From assembly GCA_044221315.1 (NCBI GenBank), contig JBGAPK010000019.1, positions 1 to 64,000 on the forward strand: a stretch of DNA of 64,000 nucleotides. Reading direction: 5' to 3'. The notes under the pieces are model-generated. The model worked only from the letters and a program-made list of their open reading frames with translations, was not told the origin of the DNA and ran no database searches. The first letter of the stretch is position 1; each line of letters opens with the position of its first letter. Of this stretch, positions 7,947-17,394 are shown in pieces. The position numbers and the translations under genes were made by a program. This DNA comes from JAFEBO01 sp044221315 (lineage in GTDB: Bacteria; Planctomycetota; Phycisphaerae; Phycisphaerales; UBA1924).

Positions 7947-8774
7947 TCACGGGCACAACAGCGCGTTGTACATCACCACGAAGGTCGAGAAATCCGCATC
8001 ATCCACAACGCCGTCGAAGTTGAAATCGGCCGGGCACCCGGCCGGCATTGCAGGGTCCGCGCAGTCCAGCTGGTCGTACGCCATGACGAAAATGGAGAAA
8101 TCGCCGTCGTCCACTTGCCCGTCGAAGTTCAGATCGCACAGGCAAAGGACCTCGACCGCCGTGGCAAGAAGGTCGAAGCCCGCGCTGGCCGAATCGCTCT
8201 TTGTGCCGCTCCATCGCGCGAGTCCATTGGCGGCGCACGAGACGCTGAGCGTTCCGATCTGCCCGATCCCGAAGCGAGCAACACCCGAGAATGAGCCGGC
8301 ACTCGCGTCCGTGAACAGGCGCGATCCTCCGCGATCGAGCGCAACCGAGATAGTTGATTTTCCAGACGTCCCGGCGAGGCCGCCGCTGAATTGAAAGAGC
8401 GTCAGCACGTCGGCGCGAAACGTAACTTTGAACGTCGAACTCCCGGTGGACGCGTAGACAAGCGGGGAGCTCGCCTTCGCTTCGCATTGGACGGATGCGT
8501 TCCCGGTCGCCTGAATAAATGAGCCCGTCGGGGAGGAGTTCTGAAACGCGTTTGATTCACAGAACCCGGTCTCGTTGGAGGTCTTGGCTTGCGCGGCGTC
8601 GGTGAAGACCGAGAAGGGGGCAAACGGTACTTTGCTCTGTACGACGGTGAAAGAGTTCTGGGCGACGCATTGCCGGTCATCTTTGATATACGTCAGCTGC
8701 GCATGGGCGAAAAGCGCTGGGCAGAGCCCGGCGATCGCGGCCATTCGAATTGCGTATCCACTCCCCAAGAGCAT
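7947..8774 (-). CDS. Secreted dockerin-anchored protein (array member 6)
   Basis: 275 residues. Signal peptide about 1-26 (MLLGSGYAIRMAAIAGL..ALFAHAQ). The central part is Ser/Thr/Ala-rich, beta-like, with three or four Cys and no recognised catalytic motif. The last 70 residues hold two dockerin repeats (LNFDGQVDDGDFSIFVMAYD and FNFDGVVDDADFSTFVVMYN) flanked by Cys, so it belongs with the group at 1210-6512, from which it is separated by purM. No good ribosome site marks the start; ATG 8774 gives a full signal peptide, and ATG 8744 is an alternative. Role unknown. Confidence 0.75.
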   Translation of the reverse strand: MLLGSGYAIRMAAIAGLCPALFAHAQLTYIKDDRQCVAQNSFTVVQSKVPFAPFSVFTDAAQAKTSNETGFCESNAFQNSSPTGSFIQATGNASVQCEAKASSPLVYASTGSSTFKVTFRADVLTLFQFSGGLAGTSGKSTISVALDRGGSRLFTDASAGSFSGVARFGIGQIGTLSVSCAANGLARWSGTKSDSASAGFDLLATAVEVLCLCDLNFDGQVDDGDFSIFVMAYDQLDCADPAMPAGCPADFNFDGVVDDADFSTFVVMYNALLCP

Positions 8775-8906
8775 CGGAAAAGAATACCGGGACGGGGTCG
8801 GGCGTCCAAGCGGCTTGGGCAGCAATTCCGGTGCATTTTGCATGAATTTTCGGTTTGCGGTCAGAGCAACAGGAGGCACGGCGATTCTTGACTCGGCCGG
8901 TGACGG

Positions 8907-10643
8907 CTAGCGCGGAAGCGGCTCGAGAACGTCAACCTCCGGACTCGCCCGATCACGCATGCGAAGCAACGCATCCCGGGCCGCGGTCCGGGATGCGCTG
9001 GGCTTTGACTTGTCCTCGGCGACTTCTCTGAGCACTCCGTCCAAGTTCATTGCCGGGGTCCCGCGCTCTCTCATCCATCCCGCGGCGGCCACGGCCGAAG
9101 CGCCTCCCTTCCTCAGCATCCGGGCAAGCACGGCCCGCAACTCGGAGTTGCCCTGGCCGGCACCCGTTGCCGGTTCCCAAAGCCCTCCGCTGTCCGGATC
9201 GGGGAAAAAGGCCAGCAGCGCGCTGGTCAGGAGCGTCACATCGTCGATCGAATCAAGACACACAAACACGTTTGCCCGCAGTGGCGGCATGGTTGCGGGA
9301 GCTCTGGCCTTGAAAACTTCGATCGCATCCATTCGAGCCGAGTTGTTCAACTCGCAGAAACGGCCCGCAAGTGTTTCAAGAACAATCCGATTCGAGCCTT
9401 CGCTCAATTGCATCCGCAAGAGTGCTCTCTTCGCGTGCGCTTTTGCTTCGGCGTTGGAACTCTGAAGGTGCATCACGAGCGCCGGAATCGCCGGCATCAG
9501 CTTATCGCCGTGCATGGGATCGGTGACATCGCGGCAAACCGACCGAAGGGAGGGATCGTCGCTCGCAAGCAGTTCAGCGGCTGTACGCACAATTTCGTCG
9601 CGCGAAGCATTTGCTTCCGTCGAACTCCGAAGCAGCATGTACATCGGCGAAAGCACTTCCGCGACCTCGGTTCGCCTTACCTTGCGCAGGTTCTCGGCGA
9701 TGCGGCCGAAGAACACCTCTGAGTGCGCGTTCATGATCGGATCGATGGCGCCAAATCCCATCCGGGATGGCATCCGACGTGTTACATCGGCAATCGCTCG
9801 AACTCTCTCATCGTCGGCGGGCCGTAGACACAGGCACCCGAAGACCATTGAGAGTTTTCGGCTGTCACGTTGCGGACCAAGCGTCGCCAACGTCTGCTCC
9901 GCGAAGTACATCGGGCCGCGCAGATTGGCGGCCCATGTGAGAGCCGGTGTGTGCGGCGAGTCCTTGGCGGCCAGGATGCACTCGACGGCCGCCGCGCCAA
10001 AGCGGTCGCGGTTGATCGGGTCTCGTTTCAACCCGTAGAAAGTGTCGAGCAGAATCTGCTTCTCGTACAGCTGCGCGCTTGGATCTTCTAGCCCGACGAT
10101 GACCGCGTTTTCCAATCGCGCCCAGTCTCTGCCGGAAATGCTCTCTCCTGTAGCCTTCGACCGCGCAAACGAAAAAAGCACCGGCTGCGGCCCAATCTGA
10201 TCGACCAGCCTCAATTGGGCCCATGTCGGCAACCAGTGGATCCACGACCGCGATTGCGAGAGCCCCGCGAGGTTTGACGCGGCCCCCGCACTCGTTAGCA
10301 GCAATCCGAGCAGCGCAACCTTCCACCGCCGCCTTGATCGGTGCAATCCTGTTTCCGCACGTGCCTCCTTGCCACACTCCGGACACTTGAGCCCCACTAC
10401 CAACGACATGTCGTACCAGCACTTCGAGCAGCGACGCAGCATTCGATTCCCCGCCACGCGATCCGAGAGCAAGGCCCAGGAAATGAGCCAAGCGCCAAAT
10501 CCGGCGAGAAGGGCGCCGCTAAGCCAATAGATCCATGCTGCCGTAGTCACATCGGCCTCCGCATCGGCAAGGTACCGATTCTGAAGCTCGGGAGTTCTCG
10601 GGATGGCGGGAACGACAGCGGGCGGGGTGAACGGCGTGGGCAT
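8907..10643 (-). CDS. Zinc-ribbon membrane protein with long alpha-helical domain
   Basis: 578 residues, unrecognised. Order of parts: a first membrane helix at about 37-58 (IYWLSGALLAGFGAWLISWA), a zinc ribbon CSKCWYDMSLVVGLKCPECG at about 70-89, a second membrane helix near 107-125, then about 450 residues of mostly helical, Leu/Ala/Arg-rich sequence that reads like HEAT-type repeats. The ribbon matches the CPxCGYDxxGL..CPECG ribbon of three other membrane proteins in this window, although one Gly is replaced by Trp. The frame stays open across the antisense strand of metK, so the start is uncertain: I use ATG 10643, while ATG 10679 or 10685 would add about 12-14 residues. It is divergent from metK. 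Function unknown. Confidence 0.65.
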   Translation of the reverse strand: MPTPFTPPAVVPAIPRTPELQNRYLADAEADVTTAAWIYWLSGALLAGFGAWLISWALLSDRVAGNRMLRRCSKCWYDMSLVVGLKCPECGKEARAETGLHRSRRRWKVALLGLLLTSAGAASNLAGLSQSRSWIHWLPTWAQLRLVDQIGPQPVLFSFARSKATGESISGRDWARLENAVIVGLEDPSAQLYEKQILLDTFYGLKRDPINRDRFGAAAVECILAAKDSPHTPALTWAANLRGPMYFAEQTLATLGPQRDSRKLSMVFGCLCLRPADDERVRAIADVTRRMPSRMGFGAIDPIMNAHSEVFFGRIAENLRKVRRTEVAEVLSPMYMLLRSSTEANASRDEIVRTAAELLASDDPSLRSVCRDVTDPMHGDKLMPAIPALVMHLQSSNAEAKAHAKRALLRMQLSEGSNRIVLETLAGRFCELNNSARMDAIEVFKARAPATMPPLRANVFVCLDSIDDVTLLTSALLAFFPDPDSGGLWEPATGAGQGNSELRAVLARMLRKGGASAVAAAGWMRERGTPAMNLDGVLREVAEDKSKPSASRTAARDALLRMRDRASPEVDVLEPLPR

Positions 10644-10838
10644 GGAGCGCTCTCGACTCGGGCTCGCGCCGCCTTCCATCCACATATCCGGATGAACGGA
10701 TGGACGAATCCGGCCGTTCGCGCCTATCCTCCGCCCCCGGTCCGGTCGAAAGATCGAATCTGGTGCGGCGGGCCTCTCAGGCCGGTCGCCGAATAGTGTC
10801 TTGGCGCACTCTTGATCGGACCTTTGGAGACTCGCCCC

Positions 10839-12014
10839 ATGGCTCGCACGCAGCTTTTCACCTCTGAGTCGGTTTCGATGGGCCACCCGGACAAGGTGGC
10901 GGACCAGATTTCTGACGCGGTGCTCGACGCCATGATCGCGGACGACCCGTTCAGCCGCGTCGCGTGCGAGACGCTCTGCTGCACGGGGCTGGTGGTCGTG
11001 GCCGGCGAGATCACGACGAACACCTATGTGAGCATCCCCGACCTCGTTCGCGAAACGATTCGCGATATCGGCTACACGCACGGCGATATGCGGTTTGATG
11101 CGGACTCGGCGGGCGTGATGGTGGCGATCAATAAGCAGTCGAACGACATCGCCATGGGCGTGAACCGCGAGGGCGCGGGCGACCAGGGGATGATGTTCGG
11201 CTTCGCCTGCAAGGACACGCCGGAACTGATGCCGCTGCCGATCCAGCTGAGCCATCAGCTGGTGGAGCGTCAGGCGGAAGTTCGCCGCAACGGCAAAGTG
11301 CCGGGATTGCGTCCGGACGCCAAGAGCCAGGTGACGGTTGAATATCAGGACAACAAGCCGGTTCGCATTGACACGGTCGTTGTCTCCACGCAGCACGACC
11401 CGATGTGGAACGACCGGCAGGAAGAGCTCAAGAAGCAGGTGATCGAGCACGTCATCAAGCCGGTGCTGGGCCAGTGGTGGAACCCGGGGATCACGATCCA
11501 TGTGAACCCGACCGGCCGGTTTGAAATTGGCGGGCCGCACGGTGATACAGGCCTGACGGGTCGCAAGATCATCGTCGATACGTACGGCGGCATGGGCCGT
11601 CACGGCGGCGGCGCTTTCTCGGGCAAGGACCCGACGAAGGTCGATCGCTCGGCCGCGTACATGGCTCGGTACATCGCCAAGAACATCGTCGCGGCCGGCC
11701 TGGCCGATCGCTGCGAGATCCAGCTTAGCTACGCGATCGGTGTGGCCGAGCCGACCAGCGTCTACGTCGATTGCTTCGGGACCAACAAGGTGGACGAGGA
11801 GAAGCTCAGCCAGGCGGTGCGCAAGACCTTCGGTCTCACTCCCAAGAAGATCATCGAGACGCTGAATCTGCGTACACCGATCTTCAGCGCCACGGCCAAG
11901 CACGGGCACTTCGGGCGGCCGCCGGGATCGGTGACGTACAAGGGCAAGAAGTACGACACGTTTACTTGGGAGAAGACCGACAAGGTCGAGGCGCTCAAGG
12001 CGGCGTGCAAGTAA
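10839..12014 (+). CDS. metK: S-adenosylmethionine synthetase
   Basis: 391 residues, normal for MetK. Makes AdoMet from ATP and methionine in the cytoplasm. Motifs: SESVSMGHPDKVADQISDAV near the N-terminus, GEITT, the loop GAGDQGMMFGFA, the ATP/phosphate segment GPHGDTGLTGRKIIVDTYGG and GGGAFSGKDPTKVDRSAAY. ATG 10839 has GGAGA about eight bases upstream; an upstream in-frame start at 10812 would add nine unsupported residues. The 195 bases upstream are shared with the divergent zinc-ribbon gene; I see no recognisable SAM riboswitch there. A terminator follows. Confidence 0.97.
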   Translation: MARTQLFTSESVSMGHPDKVADQISDAVLDAMIADDPFSRVACETLCCTGLVVVAGEITTNTYVSIPDLVRETIRDIGYTHGDMRFDADSAGVMVAINKQSNDIAMGVNREGAGDQGMMFGFACKDTPELMPLPIQLSHQLVERQAEVRRNGKVPGLRPDAKSQVTVEYQDNKPVRIDTVVVSTQHDPMWNDRQEELKKQVIEHVIKPVLGQWWNPGITIHVNPTGRFEIGGPHGDTGLTGRKIIVDTYGGMGRHGGGAFSGKDPTKVDRSAAYMARYIAKNIVAAGLADRCEIQLSYAIGVAEPTSVYVDCFGTNKVDEEKLSQAVRKTFGLTPKKIIETLNLRTPIFSATAKHGHFGRPPGSVTYKGKKYDTFTWEKTDKVEALKAACK

Positions 12015-12055
12015 GTTCAGCGGTCAGCTTTCAGTTTTCAGCGAAGACCAAATTG

Positions 12056-12079
12056 CCCCGGCCGGTGCCGGGGTTTTTT
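12056..12079 (+). terminator. Rho-independent terminator after metK
   Basis: A 7-bp stem CCCCGGC (12056-12062) / GCCGGGG (12067-12073) with a CGGT loop is followed directly by six T. It lies 42 bases after the metK stop and before tag, so metK is probably a single-gene transcript. Confidence 0.85.
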
Positions 12080-12138
12080 CTTGTCCGGGCGCATAGCTTC
12101 TTTGGCCACCTCGTCCGATTTCCTTTAGGCTCCAACTC

Positions 12139-12714
12139 ATGCCCACCAAACGCCGCTGTCATTGGGTGCCCGCCGACAAGCCCGACTACCTCGCGTACCA
12201 CGACACTGAATGGGGCGTGCCGGTGCATGATGACCGCAAGCTCTTCGAGATGCTGATTCTCGAGGGCGCTCAGGCGGGGCTGAGCTGGTACACGATTCTG
12301 AAGCGGCGCGAGGGGTATCGCAAGGCCTTCAAGGGGTTCGACCCGGTCAAGGTTTCCAAGATGACCGATGGGCAACTCGAGAAGGTGCTTGCGACGGGTG
12401 ACATCATCCGGAACAGGCTGAAGGTGTTTTCCACGCGGAAGAACGCCCGCGTCTTCCTCGTCATCCAGAAAGAGTTCGGCTCGTTCGACAAGTACCTCTG
12501 GACCTTCGTCGGCGGCAAACCTCTGCTCCGTCTGCCCCGCAGCAAGCGGGACTTTCAGGCGATTTCGCGCGAGTCCGATGCCCTCGCGAAAGACCTAGGC
12601 AAGCGGGGCATGTCGTTCGTCGGCTCCACGATCATGTACGCCTACATGCAGGCGGTCGGCCTCATCAATGACCATGCCGCTTCGTGCTTTCTTGCCCCAA
12701 AGGGCCGCGGGTGA
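12139..12714 (+). CDS. tag: DNA-3-methyladenine glycosylase I
   Basis: 191 residues, as expected for Tag. Removes 3-methyladenine from alkylated DNA in base-excision repair. The N-terminus CHWVPADKPDYLAYHDTEWG is close to the Tag signature. The four zinc ligands known from E. coli Tag have counterparts at C7, H21, H179 and C183, and the catalytic-pocket Glu aligns with E42 in LEGAQAGLSW. It stands alone after the metK terminator. I see no Ada box or other regulator nearby. Confidence 0.95.
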   Translation: MPTKRRCHWVPADKPDYLAYHDTEWGVPVHDDRKLFEMLILEGAQAGLSWYTILKRREGYRKAFKGFDPVKVSKMTDGQLEKVLATGDIIRNRLKVFSTRKNARVFLVIQKEFGSFDKYLWTFVGGKPLLRLPRSKRDFQAISRESDALAKDLGKRGMSFVGSTIMYAYMQAVGLINDHAASCFLAPKGRG

Positions 12715-12848
12715 GCCCGAAGCCGGCGAACCGCCGGCGGCCTGATTCTCATTGACTCGAACGCTCCTGATCTGTAGATTATTTTCTCGTGAACGCGCTG
12801 CCGTCGGCGCCCGCGAGACCGGGGATCGCGAGAACGGAGAAAGAGTCG

Positions 12849-14804
12849 ATGAAATCGATATTGATTGTGGCGTCGCTTGTTCTGTCGTCGCCGGCCGTTG
12901 CTCAGAGCTCGAAGCACGCCGCGTTCTTTGACGTGCAACGTGGCGAAGTCCGCACGGGCAAGTCGTCGATCAACTTTTCGACCGTTACGCTTCTTGTCGC
13001 GGGCCATCAACCCGGTTCGGGTGCTCTGCCGCTCGCCGTCACCCAGACCGACGAGAGCGGCCGCTTTGTCCTCAAATTCCAACGCATTCCCGATCCGAAC
13101 GCCGTCTATTACATCATCGCCGACGGGCCACGGCCAACGACCAGGCTTGCCGCGGTCCTTGGTCACAAAACCGTTCCGGGCTCCATCACCATCAACGAGG
13201 CCTCCACCATCGCCACGGCCTACGCGATGGCGCAGTTCATCGATCATGGGAACATCGGTGGCAAGTGGCCCGGCCTGCAGAACGCCGCGGCGACTTTCAA
13301 CAATCTGGTTGACATTCGCTCCGGCAACGAGTCGCGCGTCATCGGCACAGCGCCCAACGGCAAGCGCACCGACGCGCTCCCGACATTCAACTCGCTGGCC
13401 AACGCGCTCGCCGGCGCGGTGCGCGGCATCGATACCGCCGCGTATCTCCTTGTCGCGACGCCGCCCGGAGGCACCGTGCCGACCAACACGCTTGATGCCG
13501 CGGTGAACATCGCGCACAATTCCTGGCATCATGTCGAGGAACTCTTCGACCTTTCTCAGGACGTGCGTGTCTACAAGCCCGCGCTCGACGCGGCGCCGGT
13601 CACATGGACGATCGCGCTCAAGTACACGGGGAACGGGCACGAGTTCGATGGTCCCGGTGCTCCTTCGTTTGATGCCGCCGGAAACGCATGGATCAACCAA
13701 AACTATGTGTTTCGGCAGAACCATCAGCTTCCTTCCTGCGGCGGGAAGATTGTCACCAAGCTCACGCCCTGGGGCGAGGACTTTCCCGGCGCTCCGTACA
13801 ACGGCGCGCCCGCCGGTGTCGATGGCGCCGGGTTCGGAATTGCGGTTGATCCGTTCAATCGGGTTTGGCTCGCCAATTTCGGTTTTTTCGGAACGACCTG
13901 CCCGTGCGAGTTTGCCCCGCACGCCAACAGTGTCTCGCTCCTGTCCGCCGCCGGCGCGCCGATCAGCCCGGCGACGGGATACACGCAGGGCTGCATCAAC
14001 GCCCCGCAGGGAATCGTCCCCGACCCGAGCGGCAGCATGTGGATCGCCAACACCTGCGGCGGCAGCATCACCCGCTACATCAACGGCAATCCGAATCACA
14101 ATTGGGTGTTCGATCTTTCGACCGGCCAGCTTGCCGCACCGGGTGACTGCCCGGCTTCGGCCTCATACAAGCCATTCGGAGTAGCGATCGACGCCCAAGG
14201 AAATGGCTGGGTCGCGCTGAACCTTGGCGAGTACGCGGTCAAGATCTCGCCGGCGGGCACGCTGCTGGCTCAATCGGAGCCAAACTCAGGAATCAAGGCG
14301 CCTTTCGGGGTCGCCATCGACAGCATCGGCGACGTATGGATTGCCAACTCGGGGATCCTGCATCCGCCCTGCGCCACCTGCGGCGATCAGGAATCCGATC
14401 CGTACGGATCGCTGGTCCCGGATCTCACCAAGGCTTGCGTCACCAAACTGGACACCAACGGTGCATTCCTCGGTCGCTTTACCGGCGGCGGGATCTACAT
14501 CCCCTGGGGGATCGCCGTCGATGGCGACGACAACATCTGGGTCGCGAACTTCGGCAACCAGACCGTCTCCGCCTTCCATGGAGACACCGGCAACCCGATC
14601 GCGCCCCTTGGATTTCGCAGCGATGCGCTGATGCGCAGTACGGCCGTCGCGATCGATCCCTCCGGCAACGTCTGGCTCACCAACAACTGGGTCCCAGACC
14701 CGGCGAAACAACTGACCAACCCCGGCGGAGACGGCATGGTGGTCTTCATCGGCCTGGCGTCTCCGGTCAAGACGCCGCTCGTTGGGCCCGTGCGTAAGCC
14801 GTAG
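12849..14804 (+). CDS. Secreted beta-propeller (NHL/Vgb-like) protein
   Basis: 651 residues. Signal peptide about 1-19 (MKSILIVASLVLSSPAVAQS). Residues about 20-110 form a beta-type domain with VTQTDESGRFVLKFQ, like a carboxypeptidase-regulatory or SdrD-type fold. Residues about 260-640 carry at least six propeller-like repeats of the form GVAIDSIGDVWIANSG / GIAVDGDDNIWVANFGN, as in NHL and virginiamycin-B-lyase-like propellers. Paired Cys occur around the propeller (CPCEF, CATCG). No anchor domain is seen at the C-terminus, so it may be free in the periplasm or medium. The start ATG has GGAG upstream; a GTG at 12789 is possible but spoils the signal peptide. Substrate unknown. Confidence 0.75.
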   Translation: MKSILIVASLVLSSPAVAQSSKHAAFFDVQRGEVRTGKSSINFSTVTLLVAGHQPGSGALPLAVTQTDESGRFVLKFQRIPDPNAVYYIIADGPRPTTRLAAVLGHKTVPGSITINEASTIATAYAMAQFIDHGNIGGKWPGLQNAAATFNNLVDIRSGNESRVIGTAPNGKRTDALPTFNSLANALAGAVRGIDTAAYLLVATPPGGTVPTNTLDAAVNIAHNSWHHVEELFDLSQDVRVYKPALDAAPVTWTIALKYTGNGHEFDGPGAPSFDAAGNAWINQNYVFRQNHQLPSCGGKIVTKLTPWGEDFPGAPYNGAPAGVDGAGFGIAVDPFNRVWLANFGFFGTTCPCEFAPHANSVSLLSAAGAPISPATGYTQGCINAPQGIVPDPSGSMWIANTCGGSITRYINGNPNHNWVFDLSTGQLAAPGDCPASASYKPFGVAIDAQGNGWVALNLGEYAVKISPAGTLLAQSEPNSGIKAPFGVAIDSIGDVWIANSGILHPPCATCGDQESDPYGSLVPDLTKACVTKLDTNGAFLGRFTGGGIYIPWGIAVDGDDNIWVANFGNQTVSAFHGDTGNPIAPLGFRSDALMRSTAVAIDPSGNVWLTNNWVPDPAKQLTNPGGDGMVVFIGLASPVKTPLVGPVRKP

Positions 14805-14911
14805 CGGGTTTGGTCAATATTCCGGGGCCGACAGAACTTTGTGCCGCGTGCGTGCTCGGGCCGATCCTTACGATCGCTCTCGATCGTAGAGAAGGGTCGT
14901 AGAGAACCGGC

Positions 14912-17296
14912 ATGGACGTCAGCAACTTCATTCCGCGGATGTTCCATCGGCGGCTCCTGATCATCATGGGGCTGATCGTGGCCGGGCTGGCCCTGCCGCT
15001 GGTGCAGACGGCTCGCCTGACGACGACCAGGCACGAAGAACTGCTGAAGGCGGCGGAATCGCGGCTGGTGACGCGCCAGTGGACGCCCTCGGTTCGGGGC
15101 AAGATTGTGGATCGCAAGGGGCGGGTGCTGGCCCAGGACCGGCCGAGCTATGACGTTGCGATCGACTACGAAGTTTTGAAGGGGACCTGGGCGGCCAAGA
15201 AGGCGGAGGAGATCGCGAAGAGCAACCGGGCGCAGTGGAACGAAATGAAGCCGGGGCAGCGGAAGTCCGTCACGGAGAAACTCGCTGAATTACTGAACGC
15301 TCGCATCGATCGCGGATTAGCTGATCTGGCGCGGGCGGCCGGAATCGATCGGGACCGTTTGGACGCGCTGACGTTGAACGCGCTGCGTGATGTGGATCAG
15401 CTTTACGACACGATTCGGGAGCGCCGGCGCGAGGAGCTGATCCGGGACTCGACCAGCGACGGTAACGCGGAGCGTGCGCTCTCGAAGGCGGAGCTTGAAA
15501 AAATCGAGGCTTCCGCATCGCGGCCGATCGTGGAGCAACAGCGCCCGGTCTCGGTCCTGAAGCGGATCACGGACAACGTAGCGTTTGAATTGCAGTTGCT
15601 CACGGACGAGAAATACGAACTCGACGGCGCGGCGGACCTGCTCGGGGGCGAGACGGATCCGGACAAGCTGCTGGTCTCGCGTCTGCCGGGGGTGCGGGTG
15701 ATCGATACGGGCGACCGGTCGTACCCGCTCGACTCGATGACGGTCACGCTCGATAAGGCGAGATTCCCGCTGCCGATGCGGTCGGACACGATGATCGAGG
15801 TGCCGGTTGAGGGTGTGGCGGGGCACATTCTGGGATGGATGCGTGGCCGGGTGTATCAGGAGGATCAGCAGAAACGAAACGAGCGGATCGCAGCGGATCC
15901 GGCGTTCGCGTCGCGGGTGTTGATCGCGCCGAAGGTGGACCGGGGTGAGTATCGCGAGGGCGATCGGGTCGGGAGTGCGGGGGTGGAGGCGTCGCAGGAA
16001 AGTGAGCTTCGCGGGCTTCGTGGATTACGGATTCAGCACCTTGATCGCAAATCGCGGGCGGACGAGATCGAGATGGTGCCGGCGCAGGTCGGGGCGACGG
16101 TGCCGCTGACGATCGACGCGATGCTGCAGGCGCGGGTGCAGGCGATCATGTCCCCGGCGGCGGGACTGGCCGTCGTTCAGGATTGGCACGGAACGGCGAA
16201 CCCAACGATGCCGACGGGAACGCCTCTCGCGGGGGCCGCCGTCGTGCTGGAGGTGGATACGGGCGATGTTCTGGCGATGGTTTCGATGCCGGAGGTTTCG
16301 CGCCGGCTGATCAAGGAAAGTCCGGGACAGGTCTTCGACGACAAGATCAATGTGCCGTTCCTGAACCGGGCGATCGCCAAGCCGTATCCGCCCGGGTCGA
16401 TCGTGAAACCTTTGATCCTGACCGGCGCGGCGAAGCGCGGCAATTTCCTGCAGGGGCAAACGATCGAATGCACAGGGCACCTGTTGCCCAATGAACCGAA
16501 CATGCTGCGTTGCTGGATCTATAAGCGGTTCGACCAGACGCACACGCAGCAGATCGGGCACGCGCTCAGCGCGCCCGAGGGGATCAAGGTTTCGTGCAAC
16601 ATCTTCTTCTTTACGCTCGGAAAGCGGCTGGGGCCGGAGGCGATCGCGGACGTGTACCGCGAGTTTGGCGTGGGGAGCGCGTGGAATCTCGGGATCGGAA
16701 GCGAGTATCCGGGCTCTCTGGCGAGCTACGGAAACAAGCGTGATCTGTCGATGGGCGAGGCGATTCAGATGGGGATCGGTCAGGGGCCGGTGACGTGGAC
16801 GCCATTGCACGCGGCGGACGCGTACGCGACAATCGCTCGGACGGGCGTGCGGGTTTCGCCGCGGATCATCGCATCAGCGCCGCGTGCCAAGCCGGTTGAA
16901 CTCGGACTGCCCTCATGGGCTGTGACGGACGCGATGGAGGGATTGGCGGGATCGGTCGGGGAGGATCTCGGAACGGGGAATCACCTGTCGATCGATGGTG
17001 TGCACGATCCGATCTTCAACGTGCCGGGCGTAAAAGTTGTCGGAAAGACAGGCACGGCGGCGGCACCAGACCTGAAAGCGGGCTTGCAGCAGGAAGACGA
17101 TGGGATCGGCCCGGGGCCGAACGAGGTCGTGCGCTCGGGCGATCACTCCTGGTTCGTCGTACTCGTTGGAAAGCCCAACGAGCGGGCGAAGTATGTGATC
17201 AGCGTGGTGATGGAATACGCCGGGAGCGGCGGCAAGGTCTCGGGGCCGATCGTGAATCAGATCATCCAGGCGCTGAAAGACGAGGGGTATCTGTAG
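14912..17296 (+). CDS. mrdA: Class B penicillin-binding protein (PBP2-type transpeptidase)
   Basis: 794 residues, longer than the usual 600-650. One membrane anchor at about 14-33; then a dimerisation region (RGKIVDRKGRVLAQDRPSYD at about 62-81) with a long charged helical insert, and the transpeptidase domain. All three active-site motifs are present: S496-IVK in PPGSIVKP, S561-CN, and K712-TG in VGKTGTA. It cross-links peptidoglycan outside the membrane. The order and motifs fit PBP2 (MrdA) better than FtsI, but MreC/MreD/RodA are not next to it, so the exact subtype is inferred. The start ATG is preceded by the purine-rich GTAGAGAACCGGC. Confidence 0.85.
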   Translation: MDVSNFIPRMFHRRLLIIMGLIVAGLALPLVQTARLTTTRHEELLKAAESRLVTRQWTPSVRGKIVDRKGRVLAQDRPSYDVAIDYEVLKGTWAAKKAEEIAKSNRAQWNEMKPGQRKSVTEKLAELLNARIDRGLADLARAAGIDRDRLDALTLNALRDVDQLYDTIRERRREELIRDSTSDGNAERALSKAELEKIEASASRPIVEQQRPVSVLKRITDNVAFELQLLTDEKYELDGAADLLGGETDPDKLLVSRLPGVRVIDTGDRSYPLDSMTVTLDKARFPLPMRSDTMIEVPVEGVAGHILGWMRGRVYQEDQQKRNERIAADPAFASRVLIAPKVDRGEYREGDRVGSAGVEASQESELRGLRGLRIQHLDRKSRADEIEMVPAQVGATVPLTIDAMLQARVQAIMSPAAGLAVVQDWHGTANPTMPTGTPLAGAAVVLEVDTGDVLAMVSMPEVSRRLIKESPGQVFDDKINVPFLNRAIAKPYPPGSIVKPLILTGAAKRGNFLQGQTIECTGHLLPNEPNMLRCWIYKRFDQTHTQQIGHALSAPEGIKVSCNIFFFTLGKRLGPEAIADVYREFGVGSAWNLGIGSEYPGSLASYGNKRDLSMGEAIQMGIGQGPVTWTPLHAADAYATIARTGVRVSPRIIASAPRAKPVELGLPSWAVTDAMEGLAGSVGEDLGTGNHLSIDGVHDPIFNVPGVKVVGKTGTAAAPDLKAGLQQEDDGIGPGPNEVVRSGDHSWFVVLVGKPNERAKYVISVVMEYAGSGGKVSGPIVNQIIQALKDEGYL

Positions 17297-17394
17297 AGCC
17301 GCAAATCCGCACAGCAGGAGCGGCAGGGCAGCAAAGCAGCAGCACGGGATCATGTCGCCGAGACAGAGATTCGTAACCGCAGTTTCGCGACGGT

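Noticed and set aside
10644..10838. SAM riboswitch upstream of metK
   Set aside because: No recognisable SAM-I to SAM-V core, and the region is GC-rich with only short palindromes such as CATATCCGGATG.
10644..11909. Minus-strand frame extending the zinc-ribbon gene to 1000 codons across metK
   Set aside because: It is the antisense of the firmly identified metK; composition is His/Arg/Asp-rich and typical of a shadow frame in high-GC DNA.
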